Shown here piece by piece: positions 1 through 5,112 of a stretch of DNA of 5,289 nucleotides (its first letter is position 1; every line of letters starts with the position of its first letter). Origin of the DNA: an uncultured Lachnospiraceae bacterium (lineage in GTDB: Bacteria > Bacillota > Clostridia > Lachnospirales > Lachnospiraceae); the NCBI GenBank assembly GCA_910584325.1, contig CAJTZH010000131.1:1-5289 (forward strand), in the 5' to 3' direction. The notes below the pieces were generated by a model, which saw only the letters and a program-made list of their open reading frames with translations, searched no databases and was not told where the DNA came from. Position numbers and translations under genes: made by a program.

Positions 1-462
1 CGCGCCGCAAGTGCGATTATCAACGGGGGTACGCTGATAACGCCGCACTTTGGCATAAAAACGATTGACGCTGACGGAAATGAAAACATTTTAATGTACG
101 AGACAAAAGAGAACGCGATTGATAAATCTACAAGCGATACGATGAAAGAGATTCTGCATCTGGTTATATCGGAAGGCGGCGGTAAAAACGCAAAAATTGA
201 AGGCTACGCCATCGGCGGTAAAACCGCGACTTCGCAGAAACTTCCAAGAAGTGATAAGAAATATATTTCTTCCTTTATCGGTTTCGTACCGGTGGATAAT
301 CCACAGATTATTGCGATGTGCATTATTGACGAGCCAACGGGAATTTATTACGGAGGAACGATTGCGGCGCCGGTAATCAGGGAACTGTTTGAAAATATTC
401 TGCCGTATCTTGGGATTGAGAAAGAAGCGGCGGAGGATGGAGGAAACAATGAAGAAAACTAA
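1..462 (+). CDS. Class B penicillin-binding protein (FtsI/PBP2B/SpoVD type), C-terminal fragment
   Basis: The reading frame is open from the first base, so only the last 153 residues are seen and the start lies upstream. This is the end of a penicillin-binding transpeptidase domain, which cross-links septal peptidoglycan outside the membrane. The visible part opens with RAASAIINGGTLITPHFG, the stretch that normally follows the SxN motif. The third active-site box is at residues 74-76 in the context GGKTATSQKLPRS, so it reads KTA rather than the usual KTG. It is followed by YISSFIGFVPVDNPQIIAMCIIDEP and YYGGTIAAPVIRELFENILPYLG, typical of the end of the domain. No PASTA repeat follows; the protein ends in a short acidic tail. 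Its last 14 bases overlap ftsW, which implies co-transcription. Division PBP (FtsI/PBP2B) and sporulation PBP (SpoVD) cannot be told apart from this fragment. The ATG at base 94 is internal and is not the start. Confidence 0.93.
   Translation, partial: RAASAIINGGTLITPHFGIKTIDADGNENILMYETKENAIDKSTSDTMKEILHLVISEGGGKNAKIEGYAIGGKTATSQKLPRSDKKYISSFIGFVPVDNPQIIAMCIIDEPTGIYYGGTIAAPVIRELFENILPYLGIEKEAAEDGGNNEEN
439..444 (+). promoter_or_regulatory. Ribosome binding site that sets the ftsW start
   Basis: GGAGGA lies a few bases upstream of the ATG at 449, inside the last codons of the PBP gene. A second GGAGGA at 432-437 gives an alternative spacing. Nothing comparable supports the in-frame ATG at 389, so translation of ftsW most likely starts at 449 and is probably coupled to termination of the PBP at 462. 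Confidence 0.75.
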
Positions 463-1588
463 GACGAGAACACGTTATTATGATTACAGTCTTAAGTTTA
501 TTATATATTTTCTGCTTGTATTCGGGTTAATTATTCTTTACAGCACCAGCTCCTATAACGGGAGGCTGAAGCTTGGCGACCCGGCGTATTATTTAAAGCA
601 CCAGATGGTTATGACGGCTGTCGGTCTTTTGGCAATGGAAATTATTGCACGAATCGATTACCGGTTCTGGAAACCCTTTGCATTGTATGCTTATATAGTA
701 TCCATTATATTGACGCTTCTGGTTAAGTTTACACCGCTTGGCGTTACGTTAAACGGCGCAAGGCGATGGCTCGGATATCAAAATTTTTCCTTTCAGCCTG
801 CGGAGGTTGCCAAGATTTCCCTGATTATTTTCCTGGCGGCATTTGTCTGTGAAGTCGGAAAAAATATCAGACGCATTAAAACATTAATGGTGATAATGGC
901 GGTAACAGGCGTCCTGGCGTTTTGTGTTTATCAGTTTACTGATAATTTAAGTACCGGTATTATTATACTTGGTATTGGTGTGGTGATTGCATTTGTGGCT
1001 TTTCCGGAATATAAACCGTTTCTGTTCGGGGCGGTGGGAGCCGCGTTGTTTATTTCGGTATTGCTGTTTTGTGTATTTCATTTTATTACGCTGACGGATG
1101 ATACGCCGTTTCGTATTCAGCGGTTGTTTGCGTGGAGAAATCCCGAAAAATATACAAGCGACATTGCTTATCAGACGCTGCAGGCATTATATGCCATCGG
1201 CTCGGGCGGTTTGTTCGGGAAAGGACTTGGCAATAGTATCCAGAAGCTGGGATTTATACCGGAAGCGCAGAATGATATGATTTTTTCCATTATCTGCGAG
1301 GAATTGGGATTGTTTGGAGCGGTCTGCATTATTTTTGTTTTTGGACTGATGCTCTGGAGATTTATGATTATTGCGAACAATGCTCCGGATTTATTTGGAG
1401 CGCTGATTATGGTGGGCATTATGGCGCACATTGCAATTCAGGTTATTTTAAATGTGGCCGTTGTTACGAATGTCATTCCCAATACGGGCATTACGCTGCC
1501 TTTTATCAGCTACGGCGGTACGTCGGTTATATTTTTGCTGGCAGAGATGGGGCTGGCGCTTAATATTTCCAGTAAAATGCGGGCATAA
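449..1588 (+). CDS. ftsW: FtsW, SEDS-family septal peptidoglycan glycosyltransferase
   Basis: A 379-residue polytopic membrane protein of the SEDS family (FtsW/RodA/SpoVE), which polymerises lipid II into glycan strands with a partner class B PBP. About ten hydrophobic segments are visible. Family motifs: GARRWLG at 103-109, FQPAEVAK at 115-122, DNLSTG at 165-170, RIQRLFAWRNPEKY at 222-235, YQTLQALYAIGSGGLFGKGLG at 241-261, GFIPEAQNDMIFSIICEELG at 268-287 and TLPFISYGGTS at 349-359. W107 and D276 sit where residues essential for polymerase activity lie in characterised SEDS proteins. The start at 449 is preferred over an in-frame ATG at 389 because it has GGAGGA just upstream and only a 14-bp overlap with the PBP; the earlier start would add a basic extension lying wholly within the PBP. 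The dcw context favours FtsW over RodA. The sporulation paralogue SpoVE cannot be excluded. Confidence 0.95.
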   Translation: MKKTKTRTRYYDYSLKFIIYFLLVFGLIILYSTSSYNGRLKLGDPAYYLKHQMVMTAVGLLAMEIIARIDYRFWKPFALYAYIVSIILTLLVKFTPLGVTLNGARRWLGYQNFSFQPAEVAKISLIIFLAAFVCEVGKNIRRIKTLMVIMAVTGVLAFCVYQFTDNLSTGIIILGIGVVIAFVAFPEYKPFLFGAVGAALFISVLLFCVFHFITLTDDTPFRIQRLFAWRNPEKYTSDIAYQTLQALYAIGSGGLFGKGLGNSIQKLGFIPEAQNDMIFSIICEELGLFGAVCIIFVFGLMLWRFMIIANNAPDLFGALIMVGIMAHIAIQVILNVAVVTNVIPNTGITLPFISYGGTSVIFLLAEMGLALNISSKMRA

Positions 1589-1603
1589 CGTGGAGGCAGA
1601 TGA

Positions 1604-2332
1604 ATGTTTGAACGAATCGGGATGACGAAAAAAGGTGTTGTCAGCATAGCCGTCATTATATTATTTGGATGCGTGCTGTTTGTCTCCACCGGATTTCGGA
1701 CGACGCAGATTGAATATGAAGGTAATACACGATATACGGATGAAGAGATGACGAATTTTATTTTTGGCGGAAAGTATAATGTAAATACCTTAATATATTA
1801 TTTTTTTACAAGTAAAAAAGATAAGGCGGTGATACCATTCGTCCAGGATTATGAAGTCAGCGTTGCATGGCCGAATAAACTGGAGATTAAAGTTTATGAA
1901 AAAAGTATTATAGGATATATACGATATATGGGCTATAATCTTTATTTTGACAAAGACGGCATGGTTGTGGACAGCTCCAAAGATATTCTCGAAGGTGTTC
2001 CAGAGGTCATGGGACTTGATTATACCAATGTTGTTCTTCACACACAGCTTAACGTGGAGGATAAAAAGATTTTTACCGTTCTTCTGGAACTGGTACAGCT
2101 GTGTGAGAAATATGAAATTCCGGCAGATAAAGTATTTTTTGACAAAATCGGCAATATGACTATTTATATGGGAGACATCAGGATTATGATGGGTGATTCC
2201 AGCACTATTACGGAAAAACTCTATGAAGTCAGTCAGATGATGTCGCAGATGCAGGGACTTTCGGGAACGCTCCATATGGAAAATTTTTCTGAAGACACAA
2301 CGTCGATAATTTTCAAAAAAGATAATGAATAA
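1604..2332 (+). CDS. ftsQ: FtsQ/DivIB, bitopic cell division protein with POTRA domain
   Basis: A 242-residue protein with a short cytoplasmic tail (about 1-10), one transmembrane helix (about 11-30, GVVSIAVIILFGCVLFVSTG) and an extracellular part. Residues about 33-100 look like a POTRA domain: IEYEGNTRYTDEEMTNFIF, then VIPFVQDYEVSVAWPNKLEIKVYEK, matching the family's conserved V-x-G-N start and P-x-x-L-x-I-x-V-x-E end. The beta domain follows with YFDKDGMVVD at 114-123, the family's 'D-x-D-G' segment, and GVPEVMGL at 131-138. FtsQ/DivIB scaffolds the divisome with FtsL and FtsB/DivIC and influences FtsW-PBP activity. TGGAGG at 1591-1596 is well placed for the ATG at 1604; the gap to ftsW is 15 bp, so the genes are surely co-transcribed. 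The family diverges fast, so the name rests on domain layout plus position between ftsW and ftsZ. Confidence 0.9.
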   Translation: MFERIGMTKKGVVSIAVIILFGCVLFVSTGFRTTQIEYEGNTRYTDEEMTNFIFGGKYNVNTLIYYFFTSKKDKAVIPFVQDYEVSVAWPNKLEIKVYEKSIIGYIRYMGYNLYFDKDGMVVDSSKDILEGVPEVMGLDYTNVVLHTQLNVEDKKIFTVLLELVQLCEKYEIPADKVFFDKIGNMTIYMGDIRIMMGDSSTITEKLYEVSQMMSQMQGLSGTLHMENFSEDTTSIIFKKDNE

Positions 2333-2374
2333 TTTAGAAATTGTTACAAATATTACAAAAAATGAAAAAAAATA

Positions 2375-2408
2375 TTGATATTTCCCGAAAAAAATTATAT
2401 GATATAAT
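2375..2408 (+). promoter_or_regulatory. Probable sigma-A-type promoter(s) for ftsZ
   Basis: TTGATA at 2375-2380 is followed after exactly 17 bases by TATGAT at 2398-2403, a near-consensus housekeeping promoter. A perfect TATAAT at 2403-2408 overlaps it and carries a TG two bases upstream (2400-2401), the extended -10 arrangement, so a second start site a few bases further on is possible. The region is strongly AT-rich and sits 40-75 bases upstream of the ftsZ start codon. It suggests that ftsZ can be transcribed independently of the genes before it. No terminator is seen after ftsQ, so read-through from upstream probably also contributes. Confidence 0.7.
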
Positions 2409-2433
2409 GTAGTGTATATTAGGGAAACTGTTT

Positions 2434-2440
2434 AAGGAGG
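2434..2440 (+). promoter_or_regulatory. Strong ribosome binding site selecting a TTG start for ftsZ
   Basis: AAGGAGG ends eight bases before the TTG at 2449. The only other in-frame initiators near the N-terminus lie inside the conserved FtsZ domain, so this near-perfect Shine-Dalgarno sequence fixes the non-ATG start. The encoded N-terminus, MLEIKSTESEAAARIIVIG, agrees with clostridial FtsZ proteins. Confidence 0.85.
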
Positions 2441-2448
2441 AAAAAACC

Positions 2449-3780
2449 TTGTTAGAGATAAAATCTACAGAATCGGAAGCAGCGGCAAGAATCATCGTTA
2501 TCGGTGTAGGGGGTGCCGGTAATAATGCGGTTAATAGAATGATTGATGAGAATATCGGCGGTGTTGAATTCATCGGCGTTAATACAGACAAGCAGGCGCT
2601 TCAGCTCTGTAAAGCTCCGACAGCATTACAGATTGGAGAGAAATTAACAAAGGGACTCGGCGCAGGCGCAAAGCCTGAGGTAGGCGAGAAAGCAGCCGAA
2701 GAGAGTACGGAGGAGATTGCACAGGCGATTCGCGGCGCGGACATGGTGTTTGTTACCTGCGGCATGGGCGGCGGTACAGGTACAGGAGCGGCGCCGGTTG
2801 TAGCGAAGATTGCAAAAGACATGGGCGTGCTGACGGTCGGTGTTGTGACAAAGCCGTTCCGGTTCGAGGCAAAAACCCGTATGACCAACGCGAATCAGGG
2901 AATTGAGAAGCTGCGGGAGAATGTCGATACGCTGATTGTGATTCCGAATGACAAGCTTCTTGAGATTGTAGACAGAAAGACATCCATGGCGGATGCGTTA
3001 AAGAAGGCTGACGAGGTTTTACAGCAGGGTGTTCAGGGTATTACGGATTTGATTAATGTTCCGGGTCTGATTAATCTTGATTTTGCGGATGTTCAGACCG
3101 TTATGACAAACAAAGGCATCGCGCATATCGGTATCGGTATGGCGTCAGGCGAAGATAAGGCGCTTGAGGCTGTGAAGCAGGCTGTTACGAGTCCGCTTCT
3201 TGAGACAACCATTGAGGGCGCTTCCCATATTATTATTAATATTTCAGGTGATGTTGGTCTGATTGAGGCGAACGAAGCGGCTTCTTATGTGGAAGAGCTT
3301 GCAGGAGAGAACGCCAACATTATTTTCGGTGCGAAGTGCGATACATCTATGACGGACGTGGCAGTAATTACCGTTATTGCGACAGGTCTTACCGACGCCA
3401 GCGGCGCCGCAGTCAACAACACGCCAATGGCAGGCTTTGGTTATAGACCGCAGCAGGCGGCAGGTGTCCGTACCGGAATGGGAATGGGCATGGGACAGAA
3501 TGCGGCAAGACCGATGGGCATGGGACATGCAGCTTCTCCGATGTCAGGTATGGGCGGAATGCAGCAGGCAAGACCGATGAATAATAATATGGCAGGAATG
3601 GGACAACCTTCCCAGCCGATGATGGGCGGCGCAATGCAGGGCGGACAGCCGATGGCAAATCCGAACGCGGCAAATACAGGCTACAGGCAGGCTCCGATGC
3701 AGCAGCAGCCGCAGCAGCCGGTGCGCAGTACAGTCAAGGATAAGGGAATCAGTATACCGGATTTCTTACAGAAGAAATAA
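2449..3780 (+). CDS. ftsZ: FtsZ, tubulin-like GTPase that forms the division ring
   Basis: A complete 443-residue FtsZ, the cytoplasmic GTPase that polymerises at mid-cell and recruits the divisome. The nucleotide-binding part shows GVGGAGNNAVNRM at 19-31, VNTD at 44-47 and the tubulin signature GMGGGTGTGAAP at 105-116. The catalytic T7 loop NLDFADV is at 209-215. The globular domain ends near residue 320. A linker of roughly 100 residues follows (about 327-428), rich in Met, Gly, Gln and Pro, with 17 methionines from 327 to 417. The last residues, ISIPDFLQKK (434-443), are the conserved C-terminal peptide that binds membrane tethers and regulators. The start is TTG with AAGGAGG upstream. The gene has its own promoter and is closed by a terminator at 3796-3829. 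ftsA, which often precedes ftsZ, is not adjacent, so the tether is elsewhere or is another protein such as SepF (inference). Confidence 0.99.
   Translation: MLEIKSTESEAAARIIVIGVGGAGNNAVNRMIDENIGGVEFIGVNTDKQALQLCKAPTALQIGEKLTKGLGAGAKPEVGEKAAEESTEEIAQAIRGADMVFVTCGMGGGTGTGAAPVVAKIAKDMGVLTVGVVTKPFRFEAKTRMTNANQGIEKLRENVDTLIVIPNDKLLEIVDRKTSMADALKKADEVLQQGVQGITDLINVPGLINLDFADVQTVMTNKGIAHIGIGMASGEDKALEAVKQAVTSPLLETTIEGASHIIINISGDVGLIEANEAASYVEELAGENANIIFGAKCDTSMTDVAVITVIATGLTDASGAAVNNTPMAGFGYRPQQAAGVRTGMGMGMGQNAARPMGMGHAASPMSGMGGMQQARPMNNNMAGMGQPSQPMMGGAMQGGQPMANPNAANTGYRQAPMQQQPQQPVRSTVKDKGISIPDFLQKK
3484..3579 (+). repeat. Short in-frame repeats in the FtsZ linker coding region
   Basis: The 14-mer ATGGGCATGGGACA occurs at 3484-3497 and again at 3514-3527, ten codons apart. 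The 13-mer GGCAAGACCGATG occurs at 3504-3516 and 3567-3579, twenty-one codons apart. Both offsets are multiples of three, so each repeat encodes the same residues (MGMGQ/MGMGH and ARPM). This suggests that the linker grew, at least in part, by small internal duplications. Confidence 0.65.
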
Positions 3781-3795
3781 TGAAATAGTAAATTT

Positions 3796-3829
3796 GGACC
3801 TTGGTTTTTGATGAAACCGGGGTCTTTTT
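3796..3829 (+). terminator. Rho-independent terminator after ftsZ
   Basis: Bases 3797-3807 pair with 3814-3824 to give an 11-bp stem: GACC with GGTC, two G-U pairs (TT with GG), and GGTTT with AAACC. A further G-U pair at 3796/3825 is possible. The loop is TTGATG (3808-3813), and a run of five T follows at 3825-3829. It begins 16 bases after the ftsZ stop and marks the 3' end of the division cluster. Confidence 0.9.
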
Positions 3830-3891
3830 GCGTAATTGTCTTTCATAAAAGAAAAGCCGATTTTGATATTTGGAAATGAAAGGGGAGTTTT

Positions 3892-4758
3892 ATGCTTGAA
3901 GTTGTTTTTAGTGAGAGTGCGGCGGGAAGTTTGAAGCTGGCGCAGAACTGTAAAAAGGATAAAAACATTTTAGTGGAAGGCAAGGGCTCGGATGTCTTTG
4001 GATTTCATCTTGTATTTAGTATTGGCGATATTGCCAAGGATGGTATCGGCGAAGGACGTTTGGAGGTACTAAATCGGTTGTTTGGGATTTATCCGCAGGG
4101 AAAACAGGCGGCAGAAGAATGTTATGCCGGGGCAAAGAAGCAGCTGCAAACTATCCGGAAACGTTTGCGTGGCGGTGGAGAAACGGTGCGTCTGTGGTAT
4201 AGCAGTCAGCCGGACGAATTGTGTGGGTTTTACTGGTTTATGACACAGCTTGGTCAGTGGGGGATACCGCCAGAGAGAATTTTTATCGTCAGGCTTCCTG
4301 ACTGGGAATATAACGAAAAACAGGATGTTGTGATAAGAAATTCGTGGGCGGAGGTTTCTCCTCAGGAATGGCATCGGTATCTTATGCTGCAAATAACTGT
4401 TTCGCAGGCGGTGCTTACCGGCTGCGCGCTGTGCTGGAAAACGCTCATGGAAGAAAATGCCCCTCTGCGGATTGTGTTAAACGGGCAGTTGGTGAGTGCA
4501 CCGGAAGATATATACGATAGCTTTATTATGCGGGAAATTGAACTTATGGAAAATGAGTTTCAAGAGGCATATTTGATTGGAACGGTGATAGGCAAATACC
4601 GGCTTGGTATTTCAGACGCCTTTATAGCGCTTCGGATTGAAACGATGGTAGAAGCAGGAAAATTGGAGTGTATTACAAAGTCGGGGGAGGATGCGCCGAC
4701 ATATCATCGGATGCATAGGAAGAAGGGAGGCGGCAGTTCATGTACAATCCGCAATTAG
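3892..4758 (+). CDS. DUF1835/DUF3658-type protein of unknown function
   Basis: A 288-residue, apparently soluble protein with no signal peptide or membrane segment. I recognise it by resemblance to DUF1835-family proteins. The N-terminus MLEVVFSESAAGSLKLAQ has the family's early 'S-x-x-A-x-G-S-L' pattern. RLWYSSQPDELCGFYWFMTQL at 100-120 resembles the end of that domain. Residues about 185-275 (ENAPLRIVLNGQLVSAPEDIYDSFI, then IGKYRLGISDAFIALRIETMVEAGKLE) resemble the DUF3658 module usually found at the C-terminus. No biochemical role is established to my knowledge, and no catalytic motif is visible. The start has AGGGGAG at 3881-3887, four bases upstream. No convincing promoter is seen in the 62 bases after the ftsZ terminator. 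The 3' end overlaps the LysR-type gene by 19 bp, so the two were probably co-expressed. The last dozen residues (KKGGGSSCTIRN) are encoded by bases that also carry the next gene's ribosome binding site and start. Confidence 0.75.
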   Translation: MLEVVFSESAAGSLKLAQNCKKDKNILVEGKGSDVFGFHLVFSIGDIAKDGIGEGRLEVLNRLFGIYPQGKQAAEECYAGAKKQLQTIRKRLRGGGETVRLWYSSQPDELCGFYWFMTQLGQWGIPPERIFIVRLPDWEYNEKQDVVIRNSWAEVSPQEWHRYLMLQITVSQAVLTGCALCWKTLMEENAPLRIVLNGQLVSAPEDIYDSFIMREIELMENEFQEAYLIGTVIGKYRLGISDAFIALRIETMVEAGKLECITKSGEDAPTYHRMHRKKGGGSSCTIRN

Positions 4759-4958
4759 ATACATTTATCCGTGTGGCGGATGCCGGTAGTTTTAATAAGG
4801 CGGCAGAGGAATCATTTATTACGCCGACGGCGGTGATTAAGCAAATTAATTTGCTCGAAAACGCATTAGACGTAAAGTTATTCGAAAGAACGCACCGGGG
4901 GCTTATCTTAACAAAAGCCGGAAAATCCTTATATCAGGATACAAAATATATAATCTGA
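4740..4958 (+). pseudogene. LysR-family transcriptional regulator, truncated by an IS insertion
   Basis: Only 72 codons remain of a gene whose family members are about 290-320 residues long. What is left is the N-terminal winged helix-turn-helix domain: LDTFIRVADAGSFNKAAEES at 6-25, the recognition region ITPTAVIKQINLLENALDVKLFER at 27-50, and the wing THRGLILTKAGKSLYQD at 51-67. The effector-binding domain and most of the dimerisation helix are missing. The frame ends in a TGA at 4956-4958 that appears to be the first bases of the inserted IS21-like element, so the stop is supplied by the IS. GGGAGG at 4725-4730 is a good ribosome binding site for the ATG at 4740, which lies inside the end of the DUF1835-type gene. 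The remainder may lie beyond the far IS end, outside the window. A short DNA-binding peptide could still be made, but normal regulation is unlikely. Confidence 0.85.
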
Positions 4959-4962
4959 ATAT

Positions 4963-5030
4963 TATCCCCCTTGGGAGCCACCAGTTTCCCGCTTCAGAGC
5001 CACCCGGAAATTTCTTCCTTGAGAGCCACC
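4963..5030 (+). repeat. Three direct 20-bp repeats at the IS end (likely transposase binding sites)
   Basis: The copies are TATCCCCCTTGGGAGCCACC (4963-4982), TTTCCCGCTTCAGAGCCACC (4985-5004) and TTTCTTCCTTGAGAGCCACC (5011-5030). All share the core GAGCCACC preceded by CTT and two variable bases, with a T/C-rich left part. The starts are 22 and 26 bases apart. IS21-family ends typically hold several related repeats that bind the IstA transposase, so this is the probable role. The spacing is uneven and the copies diverge, which rules out a CRISPR array. Confidence 0.8.
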
Positions 5031-5047
5031 TCAGACACAAGATATAG

Positions 5048-5091
5048 TAATACTGCCCCTGTCGCTTGAAAATACAACAGAGGCAATATTA
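5048..5091 (-). terminator. Hairpin just past the istB stop, possible weak terminator
   Basis: Bases 5048-5062 and 5077-5091 form a 15-bp stem with a 14-base loop (5063-5076). Thirteen positions are Watson-Crick. The other two are G-U pairs in the - strand transcript but C-A mismatches in the + strand transcript, so the structure is complete only in RNA read from istB. It begins 21 bases after the istB stop. There is no U-tract after the stem, only a U-containing run, so it may be a weak terminator, a 3' end stabiliser or a barrier shielding IS ends. Confidence 0.55.
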
Positions 5092-5112
5092 GGTCTAATG
5101 ATGTTCAGATGA

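Noticed and set aside
94..96. ATG as a start of a small independent gene
   Set aside because: The frame is open from base 1 and the upstream residues match a PBP transpeptidase domain, so this Met is internal.
389..448. Extended N-terminus of ftsW from the ATG at 389
   Set aside because: It would overlap the PBP by 74 bp, adds a basic segment atypical of FtsW and lacks a ribosome binding site as good as the one before 449.
1790..2275. 161-codon open frame on the - strand, antisense to ftsQ
   Set aside because: It lies entirely within a well-supported ftsQ, has no recognisable domain and looks like a shadow of AT-rich coding sequence.
2341..2360. TTGTTACAAATATTACAA as a possible operator
   Set aside because: The partial repeat of TTAC(A) is what AT-rich sequence gives by chance, lies upstream of the promoter and matches no site I can name.
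3244..3673. Several - and + strand open frames over the 3' half of ftsZ
   Set aside because: They overlap the conserved ftsZ frame in other frames, arise from its GC-richer repetitive linker, and show no domain of their own.
3830..3891. Promoter for the DUF1835-type gene
   Set aside because: TTGTCT at 3836 and GATATT at 3865 are 23 bases apart and no better pair was found, so no promoter is claimed.
4950..4965. ATAAT/ATTAT inverted pair across the IS junction
   Set aside because: Five A/T base pairs with half inside the host gene and half inside the IS are most simply coincidence.
4963..5030. CRISPR-like repeat and spacer pattern
   Set aside because: Only three divergent copies with gaps of 2 and 6 bases between 20-mers, adjoining an IS21 end; repeats and spacers do not fit a CRISPR array.
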